Both the position numbers and the translations under genes were made by a program. From the NCBI RefSeq assembly GCF_001477625.1, contig NZ_CP013692.1, forward strand, positions 4,836,001 through 4,900,000: a DNA stretch of 64,000 nt. The letters run 5' to 3'. This DNA comes from Paucibacter sp. KCTC 42545. GTDB lineage: Bacteria; Pseudomonadota; Gammaproteobacteria; Burkholderiales; Burkholderiaceae_C. The notes beneath the pieces are model-generated. The model was not told the DNA's origin. It saw only the letters and a list, made by a program, of their open reading frames with translations, and ran no database searches. Position 1 is the first letter of the stretch, and each line of letters begins with the position of its first letter. Below are positions 9,364-17,450 of the stretch, one piece after another.

Positions 9364-9470
9364 AGGCTGGCATGGCGGTGGCTGAGATCTGCCGCAAGAG
9401 CGACTTCTCGGATGCCACCTTTTACAGGTGGCGCGCCAAGTTCGGCGGCATGGAAGCCAAGTTCTTAACC
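9364..9470 (+). pseudogene. IS3-family OrfA remnant
   Basis: Reads MAVAEICRKSDFSDATFYRW and RAKFGGMEAK, the recognition-helix region of an IS3 OrfA that differs from copy A. It has no start region and no continuation, and directly abuts the right end of copy A. Confidence 0.7.
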
Positions 9471-9653
9471 TACCGTACTTGGCGATTCCAACTTGAGCGA
9501 AAAGCGACATTGACTTTGTTAATCATGTCCTTGAGCCTTCCTGGGCGTTCACGACACGCAGGCCCAGCAGGAAGGGTCTGGGACTTCCTAGCGCCGACTT
9601 TTTGAGTAACCGCCAGTGCTACCGGCTTGTTAAGTGCCCTGACCAGATCTGAG

Positions 9654-10004
9654 TTAGGTTTGGGTGTTGATGGACTCCACCGCCAACTTAATCTCCTGGG
9701 ACAGGCCCAGCGCAAGTTGTACAGCCATTCTGCATGTCGTGTCGATTCGAGTTCCAGACATTGCGACTGAAGTTCTACGGCAAGAACCGTGAAGCGCTAA
9801 AGCAGCATCTCGAACTTCCGAATCAGGGCGAGCCATGACAACCGTCATACGCAATATTTGCATCATCCCGTTAATTTCATCGAGATGCTCGGAAAGCAAA
9901 CGCTGCCAAGTCTGCGTGCCCGGTGTTCCGCGACGTACTGCTTGCACGAGATCGTCGAGATCACCAATTTGCTTGGCTAGGGTTGTTAGTTTTGGATCAT
10001 CCAC
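9654..10004 (-). CDS. Hypothetical protein
   Basis: 116 residues, mostly helical by composition, with no motif I recognise (begins MDDPKLTTLAKQIGDLDDL and contains two Cys). It lies in a 1.8-kb stretch made largely of transposon remnants. Whether it is expressed is unclear; no convincing ribosome site was noted. Confidence 0.3.
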   Translation of the reverse strand: MDDPKLTTLAKQIGDLDDLVQAVRRGTPGTQTWQRLLSEHLDEINGMMQILRMTVVMARPDSEVRDAALALHGSCRRTSVAMSGTRIDTTCRMAVQLALGLSQEIKLAVESINTQT

Positions 10005-10255
10005 GTGCTGAACATTGTTGTTGTTTCATTCCGGAAAGGCTGCTCGCGCACCCGATCAGTCGGATTGGCGAGTTACTGTCGCACCGCTGGAATCTCCTCT
10101 CTTCATCATTTGATCTCGCCATCGGTGCCAAGTTGGGTTTGGCGTACGACTACAGCACGCCCATCGGTTGAGGCTGTAGTTGTTTGCCTGGGATGTGGCC
10201 GAGCCGTCTGGCACCTTCTATCGGTGAAGTATGAGCCAGAGTTTTAGTGCATCGG

Positions 10256-10636
10256 CTAAACGCTTGGGCTAGCTCTGCCGGGCTTGAAATCTCTGATCCG
10301 GCGCCGATGATTTGCGCAGAGTTTATAGAATTTGCGCCGCGCGTGCGCCATGAAGCCGACTTCCAGCAAGCGTTTTGCTAGCAACGCCCCGTATCCAGAG
10401 TAGTCATCGCAGACTAGCGCGCCGCTCTGTACCTCCGGAATTTCATCGCATGCTTGCCGGAGCGGCACACGGCGATGTTGTGGGTCAGTCTGCGGCCTAT
10501 CCTTGATCAGGCCGGTGCAAAAGCTCCACAGATAGGAGCGATGTGACTTGCTTGCACCTGCCTTCCACAGCGCCGCCGACGTTCCGTCGGAGTGCCGCAC
10601 ACACTGGCTAAACATCTCGGTCTTGAGCGCGTCCAC
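10256..10636 (-). pseudogene. IS66-family transposase remnant
   Basis: The C-terminal half reads GALVCDDYSGYGALL and LEVGFMAHARRKFYKL, the central DDE_Tnp_IS66 signature (usually VCDDYAGYKAL...AHARRKF). The flanking sequence is out of register and the element is far shorter than a functional TnpC (about 510 residues). Confidence 0.7.
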
Positions 10637-10659
10637 GATCCTTGCAGTCGCGATCCCTC

Positions 10660-10970
10660 AATTCAAGATGGGGTGGCCGGAGGCATGCCGCCCTCCCGGT
10701 GCACCAGCGACATTTTTCAATATGTTGCGTTCCATTTAGCGCGCGCGTGGCGGCTTCCTTATTGCGCCACTCATCTCGGTTTGCCCAGGCTATATGACGT
10801 CCTTGCCCGGCAAAGCGTGCTGTTGATCCGCTATCAACTCTCGCCTCTAGGCTCGCCGCTGCGCCTAACGCCCATCCAAGTCGCGCGCCACTTGCGCAAC
10901 TGCCACTCCGCGATCGATCACCAGTCTCACAGCCTCGACCTTGAGCGCACGGCTGAATTGAAGTCTCGTT
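10660..10970 (-). pseudogene. Degenerate IS3-family OrfA remnant
   Basis: Pieces spread over two minus-strand frames (LVIDRGVAVAQVARDLD, FAGQGRHIAWANRDE, RSMERNIEKNVA) recall an OrfA helix-turn-helix, linker and zipper (typically ...VAQVARDLGV..., FPGQG..., AERDILKKAA). Frameshifts prevent translation as one protein. Confidence 0.55.
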
Positions 10971-11059
10971 GCCGAAAAGCACTTCCGGTTCGATATTCAA
11001 CCTCAGAAGATGTGCTCATCAAACCTGAAGCAAACAAGTTGGATCCTCTGGATAAATCA

Positions 11060-11080
11060 TTTTCTAACTAATTTAGAAAA
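11060..11080. promoter_or_regulatory. A/T-rich perfect inverted repeat upstream of precursor gene
   Basis: TTTTCTAA at 11060-11067 and TTAGAAAA at 11073-11080, 5-bp spacer, in A/T-rich DNA about 230 bp before the precursor start. It could be an operator or the end of the preceding remnant; no function can be assigned. Confidence 0.3.
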
Positions 11081-11306
11081 TTTCATATAGCAAACTCTTA
11101 CAGGTAAGAAAAATTCCCAACATCAGGGAAAACTCCACCGCGACTAAGTCAGCCGGGCGGAGGGCCTGATGACATGGGGGTTGAGTGCGCGCACGCTTTT
11201 CGGACATTCGCTGCCTCCCCCTTAAGGGGGAGACGAGATGGTTTTGATTCCAGTGATAGAAATCGAACCTGGGCATTTCGCCCAGCTTTCCAACGAAAGG
11301 AAATTC

Positions 11307-11639
11307 ATGATTGACCATATTGAAGAAGCGCCCATCGTTGCGCAACGTCCGCAGCCCGACGTGGCCGAGCAGCAGCAATATGCTGAAGCTACCGCTATCA
11401 GCTTGGAGCGCCTGATTGACCGTCTCAAGAATGACTCAGAGTTTTCGAAGTCACTGGCTGAGCACCCCAAGTCCACCTTAGGCGAAGCCGGTATCGTCCT
11501 TCATAAGGAAGGTATGGAATTCCTGATGGAATTCCATCCGGAGCGCTTTGATCGACTCTCTGCTGAATTGTTCGAAATGATGGACCCGTCCTTCATCGCA
11601 TGCATGGATGAGCCATCCTGTTCGGTCGGCAATAAGTAA
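11307..11639 (+). CDS. Putative RiPP precursor peptide with nitrile-hydratase-like leader
   Basis: 110 residues from the ATG at 11307, chosen over an in-frame start at 11238 because of the GAAAGGA ribosome site and because the leader begins there. The region around residues 33-60 (LERLIDRLKNDSEFSKSL then AEHPKSTLGEAGIVL) follows the NHLP pattern in which a helix is followed by a dPxxxLxexGi turn. The C-terminal tail holds the only two cysteines (FIACMDEPSCSVGNK), a plausible core. Separated from the enzymes by a hairpin at 11707, as is common where precursor must exceed enzyme. No obvious GG cleavage site. The assignment is inferred from leader pattern and context. Confidence 0.6.
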   Translation: MIDHIEEAPIVAQRPQPDVAEQQQYAEATAISLERLIDRLKNDSEFSKSLAEHPKSTLGEAGIVLHKEGMEFLMEFHPERFDRLSAELFEMMDPSFIACMDEPSCSVGNK

Positions 11640-11706
11640 TGCCTTGATTGCTTTGCATTGCCGCGTTAGTTTCTGGATTTAACCGCGGCCTGCAATATTG
11701 ATCGCG

Positions 11707-11742
11707 GGACGCGGTCAGTAATTCAACCGCGTCCTGTTTCTC
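11707..11742 (+). terminator. Hairpin attenuator between precursor and biosynthetic genes
   Basis: Perfect 9-bp stem GGACGCGGT (11707-11715) with ACCGCGTCC (11726-11734), 10-nt loop, followed by TGTTTCT. It lies 68 bp after the precursor stop and 60 bp before the next start on the same strand, so a leaky terminator is likely. Confidence 0.6.
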
Positions 11743-11794
11743 GCCTCATCTCGTATCAATATCCCAGCCACTTTCCCGCTTATCGCTGCTCTTT

Positions 11795-13171
11795 ATGTCA
11801 AAAATTCTGCTGATCAATCTGTCAAGCTTGCCGATGCCGGGTAACGAACCGATTTACCCCATCGGCGTACGCTGCATACAGCAGGCTCTCGACTTGGCCG
11901 GGCATCGCACCCTGGTCGTAGATTTCGTGGAAACTCCCCAGGCATTCGACGATTTGACTTGGGCGAGCGGCGATTGGGACGTGATTGGTTTTGCTATCAG
12001 AAACATCGATCCAATCGGCCTTGCCCGGGAAGGGCATATTGACGACTATCTGCGCTTTACCAACCGCGTCAAGGCTGTCGCCAACCCGAATGCAGTGTTG
12101 GTCGGCGGCGGCCCCGGCTACAGCCTTTTTGCCGACAGTCTTACTGAACTGCTGGGCCTACATGTTGGAGTACGCGGCCCCGGTGAGACAGTCATGCTGG
12201 AAATAGCCAATGACCCCGGTCGCTACAAACTTGGCCCTCAAGTAATTGATGGTCAACGTTATGAAGGATTTATCACCGAGCCACTAACGCACCAGCCCAA
12301 TCTAGTTCGCGTTTACGCGAATGATCGTCTTTCGATGATCGGTGTGGAAACGCGACGCAAAACTTGCTTCCAACGCTGCGTCTATTGCCCATACGCATAT
12401 ATAACTGGTCAGAACTCGGGTGATCTGAAACCCCTCGAATTGTTGCGCGCGGAGATCTCTGGAATTTACGATGCAGGCTTCCGAAGAATATTCTTCACCG
12501 ACGGAATTTTTAATAGTGGAATCACCTTCGCAAAACAAATCGTGCGCATGCTGACCGAACAGCGCTGGCCAGGCTTGACTTGGTCGGCCTATTTCGCGGC
12601 AAGACCATTCGACGAAGAGTTCGCGGAGCTGTTGCGTTATAGCGGCGTTGAGTCAGTGGTTGTATCGCCAGACAGCCTTGATGGAGGCCTAATGGAGCGG
12701 CTCGGCAAAAATTTCGATTTGGCCGCGATGGATAAATTCGTCGAAATATGCCGCCGCCATAGTCTTCGCATGTCTGTGAACGTAGTTTTTGGCGGCCCGG
12801 ACGAGAGTCGTGAAACAGTTGCAAACACGGCCCGTTATATCAACGAGAAACTCGCATCCGACGAGCTTTCGATGCATGTCGGGTACCGCATTCTGCCGCA
12901 TACCTCGTTGTCTGCTGAGACCGGCCTCAACGAGAAAGATCTGCTCTACCCGACATTCTATCCCTTCGATCCAGATTTATTCAAATGGGCCAACTCCGAC
13001 TTGGATAAGCGTTTCATGACCAATTCCCGCATGCTCAATCTTTTGGCCGGAAGAGCCTCATTGCTGCGTATGGCCAAAATAACGCAGCCGCAGTCTCAAA
13101 ACCAAAACGCTTGTGGAGCTAAGGTTATTGCCTTCAGTCGAGCGCCCGTCCCCACCAAGGTTGGTAGTTAA
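11795..13171 (+). CDS. B12-binding-domain radical SAM enzyme
   Basis: 458 residues. The N-terminal third has the Rossmann-like layout of B12-binding radical SAM proteins (ILLINLSSLP, YPIGVRCIQQAL, VLVGGGPGYS) but lacks a DxHxxG motif, as in many of the class that bind cobalamin base-off without histidine. The [4Fe-4S] site is C191-x3-C195-x2-C198 (TCFQRCVYC). Members methylate unactivated carbons or rearrange rings, often on peptides. First enzyme of the operon, 6 bp before the GNAT gene. The substrate is unknown; the precursor at 11307 is the natural candidate. It could also act on a small acid later loaded on the carrier protein. Confidence 0.85.
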   Translation: MSKILLINLSSLPMPGNEPIYPIGVRCIQQALDLAGHRTLVVDFVETPQAFDDLTWASGDWDVIGFAIRNIDPIGLAREGHIDDYLRFTNRVKAVANPNAVLVGGGPGYSLFADSLTELLGLHVGVRGPGETVMLEIANDPGRYKLGPQVIDGQRYEGFITEPLTHQPNLVRVYANDRLSMIGVETRRKTCFQRCVYCPYAYITGQNSGDLKPLELLRAEISGIYDAGFRRIFFTDGIFNSGITFAKQIVRMLTEQRWPGLTWSAYFAARPFDEEFAELLRYSGVESVVVSPDSLDGGLMERLGKNFDLAAMDKFVEICRRHSLRMSVNVVFGGPDESRETVANTARYINEKLASDELSMHVGYRILPHTSLSAETGLNEKDLLYPTFYPFDPDLFKWANSDLDKRFMTNSRMLNLLAGRASLLRMAKITQPQSQNQNACGAKVIAFSRAPVPTKVGS

Positions 13172-13176
13172 GATAA

Positions 13177-13950
13177 ATGGACGTAATACGCATATTAGGT
13201 CCAGCTGACTTGGATCTGTTGAACGAGTTTCTAGGGGCAGAAAGTCTGCCGCGAGAAAGTCTTGCACGCGAATTGGCTCAACCCGACACGTACATATGGA
13301 TAGGTTTGCTGGAGGACGGCCGACAGGCTCTTTCTGGCGTTCATCGAGGCATGAAGATCGGAGGCTTCCTCCTGCTCAAGGGCGTCACGATCGATCGACG
13401 ACTGACGGGCACTACTGCCGCCTTACGATTGGCACAAGCCATTTCCCAAACTGCGCGGCACCGTGGCTGGACGGGAGTTTCTGTATGGGTGGAACCAGCC
13501 AAGCGTGAGCGCTTCCTCGCTGCCCGGTTGCAGATTCGCGCCGCCGGAACGCGGGTTCATAGATACCATATTTCGCTGAAAAATTGTGCAGCAGAACTTG
13601 CGGATGCGCCCGGCGCGCCTCTGAGCGGCACCCTTGAGATCGCGCTTGGTACGGCACAGCCGCTCGTCGGCAGCCTCCTGCCGCTACCTGAGCACTGCTA
13701 TGGATGGGTATGCGACGGGCGCCGCATTGTGCTTGCTGGGAATCCGTGCGTCACTCTGGACGATCTGCCGACATTGAAAGACAGACTCGCGCCCGTTGCC
13801 AGGCGCATCGGCGCCACGGCTCTTGAGTTGCAAGTGCCGGCGGCGGATTTCGCGGCATCGCTGAGTCTGCTCGCGATTGGTGCCAAGCGGTTGAGCCGCA
13901 CGCCTGTGCAACTCGGACATCGTCGATTCGATCCGGAGGCCCCTCTATGA
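13177..13950 (+). CDS. GNAT-like acyltransferase
   Basis: 257 residues. N-terminal region ends in a GNAT-type beta-strand and helix (GGFLLLKGVTIDRRLTG, TTAALRLAQAISQTARHRGW) followed by VSVWVEP, consistent with an acyl-donor-binding GNAT fold; the C-terminal half may be a second, degenerate GNAT lobe. GNAT maturases that attach acyl groups to NHLP- or Nif11-led peptides are known (selidamide-type pathways), which fits this operon. Overlaps the next gene by 4 bp. The acyl donor could be the carrier-protein-bound group made downstream. Confidence 0.6.
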   Translation: MDVIRILGPADLDLLNEFLGAESLPRESLARELAQPDTYIWIGLLEDGRQALSGVHRGMKIGGFLLLKGVTIDRRLTGTTAALRLAQAISQTARHRGWTGVSVWVEPAKRERFLAARLQIRAAGTRVHRYHISLKNCAAELADAPGAPLSGTLEIALGTAQPLVGSLLPLPEHCYGWVCDGRRIVLAGNPCVTLDDLPTLKDRLAPVARRIGATALELQVPAADFAASLSLLAIGAKRLSRTPVQLGHRRFDPEAPL

Positions 13951-15188
13951 CGAGTGACGCGCAAAGGATCCGCCGGCTTTGCCTGAGCGGAACCGCATCG
14001 GAAGCCTGCGCTGCGCTGCAGTCGGAAGGCTTGGAACTGGATCAAGTTTTGGCCAGTCTAGCCGCTCCGCAGCCGCCGGTGGAGCCAGGGACCCGGTCCA
14101 TCGAACTGGTCGCTCCTAATGGTGACCGCTCCGAAATGACGATATTCGTCCCGCCGCTTCCACCGAGTGGACGGCTAGGTGCGCTGATCTTTTTACATGG
14201 TTCGGGTTCCAGCGGCGCTGACGTCGCGAAGATGGCAACCACATGGGGCACGTTGAGTGGATGTGCCGTACTGTGTCCGACGGCTGTTACTAGCGTGACC
14301 AACACTAGCAACTTCGAGCTCGCCGGATTATTTGGCTCACGTGTACGCCACGCGCGTTGGCATTACGGGCAGCAAGACCTACCGATGACAGCGCTTCGCT
14401 GGGCACTGCAGAACCTCGACGTCGATCCCGATCGATGCGCCATAGCGGGTCATTCGATGGGTGCCATTGCCGCATGGAACATTGCCGCGCGCCACTGGGA
14501 GTCTTTCGCCGCACTCCTTTCGATCAATGGCGCACTGTCGGTATGGGAGCGCTTCGGGCCTGACATGGCAGCGGCTCAGCTACAGGCAAACCTACTGCCA
14601 GTCGCAATCCGCTCATTGAACGGAACGTTGGACCAAAAGGTGCCGCCGGAGTTAGCTGCGTCGACCATCGAGCGTTTGCGAACGGCCGGCCATTTCGCGG
14701 CACGGCAGATCCTGGTGGAGTACGGCGACCACCCGATGCAAACCATGAATCTGATGCCGGGCTCAACTCATTACGACGCTCTGGGTCTGTGGCTCGGTAA
14801 GCAAAGGCGCGTGGCGTGGCCGACCCTGGTTCGGCATTGCACGGTTGACGCGACGCATGGGCGTGCACATTGGATCGAAGTGAGCAAACGCCGTGAGCCC
14901 CGTGGTGCTGGGGTCGTGGTGGCGCAAGTGGTTGCACCTGACGCCATTGAGATCCAAGCCCGTGGCGTTGCCCGGCTAACTCTAAACCTGAGCCGAAAGC
15001 TGGTTCGCCCTGGAGCGCTCTTAGTGAGCGTCAATGGGGTTGCCCGGCATGTGGAATTTGAGCCCACCTTGGCGTCGGTCGTGCTGTCTTACCGTAGCAC
15101 CCTGGATGCCGGACTGATATTTGAACAAGCCGTATCCCTCGAAATCACCGAGGACTGCATTCAGCCATTAATTGGAGCAAACGCATGA
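13947..15188 (+). CDS. Alpha/beta hydrolase (PHB-depolymerase/esterase-like)
   Basis: 413 residues. LIFLHGSGSSG gives the oxyanion-hole strand, GHSMGAIAAWN the nucleophile elbow Ser, and a late His (GDHPMQTMN region) is a candidate catalytic base; the last 100 residues form a beta-rich extension with no family I recognise. Resembles polyhydroxybutyrate depolymerase-like esterases. Within the operon it may remove the leader, release a thioester or hydrolyse an ester. Starts inside the previous stop (ATGA) and its stop overlaps the next ATG. Confidence 0.7.
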   Translation: MTSDAQRIRRLCLSGTASEACAALQSEGLELDQVLASLAAPQPPVEPGTRSIELVAPNGDRSEMTIFVPPLPPSGRLGALIFLHGSGSSGADVAKMATTWGTLSGCAVLCPTAVTSVTNTSNFELAGLFGSRVRHARWHYGQQDLPMTALRWALQNLDVDPDRCAIAGHSMGAIAAWNIAARHWESFAALLSINGALSVWERFGPDMAAAQLQANLLPVAIRSLNGTLDQKVPPELAASTIERLRTAGHFAARQILVEYGDHPMQTMNLMPGSTHYDALGLWLGKQRRVAWPTLVRHCTVDATHGRAHWIEVSKRREPRGAGVVVAQVVAPDAIEIQARGVARLTLNLSRKLVRPGALLVSVNGVARHVEFEPTLASVVLSYRSTLDAGLIFEQAVSLEITEDCIQPLIGANA

Positions 15189-16168
15189 CCAACCAACGTG
15201 CCCTTATCGAGGCACTCCGCGCCCGCGGAACGGAACAGCAGAATCTTTTCGCGGCGGCGCGCCAAGCGCGCAAACTCAGTTCAGGAGATGCCATCACATT
15301 ACGTGGTGTCATCGAGGTCACCAACGTTTGCAGGGTGAATTGTGACTACTGCCCGATGCGCAGGGAAAACACTCGCCAAAACGAAAGATTTCAACTCAGC
15401 GAGGACGACATTGTGGAAATGGGCGCTGCCATTGTAGCGGCAGGTATTCGTGTGATTCTCATCCAAGGCGGTGAGACCACTACGCTACTCGCGGTGGTAG
15501 AAGCGGCAGTCCGGCGCCTTATGAAGTTCCACGGCCCCAAACTCGAGATTATTGTTAATCTTGGAAACTTCACATCCAACCAATATCATCGGCTAAGGGA
15601 TGCGGGTGTAAGTAGCTATATTCTCAAGCACGAAACCAGTAATCCTGAGTTATTCCGGCAGCTCCGTCATGAAAGTCTCGAAGAGCGCCTGCGCTGCCTA
15701 CACGATCTCAAGTCGTTGGGCTTTAAGGTTGGTACGGGCCTAATTTCAAGCCTTCCTGGCCAAAGCCTTGAAAGTATCGCTGAGGACATTCGCTTGGCGG
15801 GCAGATTGGGTGTCGACATGTGCAGCGTGAGCCCGTTCATCCCGGCGCCCAATACGCCAATGGAGCATGTACCCAATGGAGATAATGACTTGGCACTAAA
15901 TGCCATCGCCTGTTTGCGAATTCTATATCCTAATATTTTGATCCCGTCGGTAAGTGCTCTTGAACGCACCAGTGTCGGTGGGCAAAGCCGTGGTCTAGAT
16001 GCTGGCGCCAATGTTTTGACAGTTAATTTCACCAAACTTGAGCATCAGCGCAAATACTTGATCTATGGAAAGGACCGCTTTGTGGTGACCACTTCACATG
16101 TGCAGAAAATAGTTGCCGATGCGGGCCTTCATCTTGAACATTCGATCGACGCGACTTTGGCGGCTTGA
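15185..16168 (+). CDS. BioB/HydE-like radical SAM enzyme
   Basis: 327 residues. The C49-x3-C53-x2-C56 cluster motif (CRVNCDYC) follows an IEVTNVC strand, and the TIM-barrel order ILIQGGET, YILKHETSN, VGTGLISSLPGQ and SPFIPAPNTPMEH closely follows the HydE/BioB/PylB group, with a C-terminal BATS-type end. HydE-type proteins act on small molecules such as cysteine-iron adducts or thiazolidines; PylB makes methylornithine. So this enzyme may build an unusual amino or thio acid rather than modify a peptide. No hydrogenase gene is nearby. Translationally coupled on both sides. Confidence 0.8.
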   Translation: MTNQRALIEALRARGTEQQNLFAAARQARKLSSGDAITLRGVIEVTNVCRVNCDYCPMRRENTRQNERFQLSEDDIVEMGAAIVAAGIRVILIQGGETTTLLAVVEAAVRRLMKFHGPKLEIIVNLGNFTSNQYHRLRDAGVSSYILKHETSNPELFRQLRHESLEERLRCLHDLKSLGFKVGTGLISSLPGQSLESIAEDIRLAGRLGVDMCSVSPFIPAPNTPMEHVPNGDNDLALNAIACLRILYPNILIPSVSALERTSVGGQSRGLDAGANVLTVNFTKLEHQRKYLIYGKDRFVVTTSHVQKIVADAGLHLEHSIDATLAA

Positions 16169-16169
16169 T

Positions 16170-17450
16170 ATGACAATGACACCTAATTCCACTGCCGGGC
16201 ACGGTACTGCGACCAGTGCATTTCGACAATTCTGGGCTGCTGACATCGCTCTGAGACTGGGCGGTCGAGCTTGGATGTTGGCGTTACCGGTCATCGCCAT
16301 TGAATTTCTGCAGGCTGACAGCCGCCAAATTGGCTATTTGGCCACCGCATCGACGGCCAGCTATTTGATTCTTGGCCTACCTGCCGGAGCTTGGGTTGAA
16401 CGAATGCGCAAGCGCAATGTGATGCTGTCTACCGCAGTTATCCGCGCGCTTCTACTCTGTAGTATTCCGCTGTTGTGGTGGCTCGGCGGATTATCCTTCT
16501 CATTTCTCCTGGCCGTTACGTTCATGATCGGCTTGGCAAATCTCTTCTATGACACGGCCTACCAATCCTATATCCCCTTGCTGGTCGGCGCAAACAATAC
16601 CTACAAGGCCAACGCTCAAATTGAAACTACTGCGCGCGCCGCGCGAGCGGTCACGCCGGCGCTATTAGGCTGGGCGATGAAGACTATTAGCGCGCCGCTC
16701 TTGCTTCTCATCGATGCATTTGGGCATGTTGTCAGCGCCACCCTGTTACGACGCGTGCCTGAAGTAGAGGAGAAACTGCCTGCGCCATCATCTCGCAATC
16801 TCCGCGCGGAATTGATGGAAGGTTTTCGCTTCATTCGCAATGAGCCGGTGTTGTGGTCGATCGCGCTGGCCATAGTATTTTCCAATTTCTTCGCTACGGC
16901 GATTACGACGCTTATGCCTGTCCTGGTGCTTACCCACCTGAAACTCGGCCCAGGTTCCCTCGGAGTCGTCTACACGGCCGGTGAAATTGGCGGTTTTCTC
17001 GGGGCCTTGCTGCTTACGCCATTACGTAGATATTTCGAGGTCGGGCAAATGCTAGCCGGTGGCCTGCTTCTCGCGGCCGGTTCCACGGCGCTTGTGCCGC
17101 TGGCAATGGGAATGCCAGACTCGTCGCCCAAGTTGGCGCTGGGGATACTGATGCTATCTGTTTTTGGCACGGCAATCGGCGGCGTTACCTTTGCGGTTTC
17201 TCAGATTAGTCTGCGGCAGATGCTCTGCCCTGCTGCGCTTTCAAGCCGGGTAAATGCAACAATGCGGTTCGTTATCTGGGGCACCATGCCGGCGGCAAGC
17301 CTGCTCGCCGGTGCCGGGGCCTATTGGCTTGGAACCATTCCGACACTTTGGCTCGCAGTCGTCGGCACCGTACTGACGGTACTGCCGATCCTCAGCTGCG
17401 CGCGCTACTCGACCCCTCAATCCAACGGCCGAGCACTGGGAGATGGTTAA
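16170..17450 (+). CDS. MFS transporter (probable product exporter)
   Basis: 426 residues from the ATG at 16170, one base after the upstream stop; a longer reading from 16113 would overlap the radical SAM gene by 56 bp. Twelve hydrophobic segments; the loop 2-3 motif is VERMRKRNVM, and the layout (AGAWVERMRKR, ARAVTPALLGW, FVIWGTMPAASLLAGAGAYWLG) matches the MFS_3/enterobactin-exporter (EntS-like) group. Likely exports the cluster product across the inner membrane. Confidence 0.85.
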   Translation: MTMTPNSTAGHGTATSAFRQFWAADIALRLGGRAWMLALPVIAIEFLQADSRQIGYLATASTASYLILGLPAGAWVERMRKRNVMLSTAVIRALLLCSIPLLWWLGGLSFSFLLAVTFMIGLANLFYDTAYQSYIPLLVGANNTYKANAQIETTARAARAVTPALLGWAMKTISAPLLLLIDAFGHVVSATLLRRVPEVEEKLPAPSSRNLRAELMEGFRFIRNEPVLWSIALAIVFSNFFATAITTLMPVLVLTHLKLGPGSLGVVYTAGEIGGFLGALLLTPLRRYFEVGQMLAGGLLLAAGSTALVPLAMGMPDSSPKLALGILMLSVFGTAIGGVTFAVSQISLRQMLCPAALSSRVNATMRFVIWGTMPAASLLAGAGAYWLGTIPTLWLAVVGTVLTVLPILSCARYSTPQSNGRALGDG

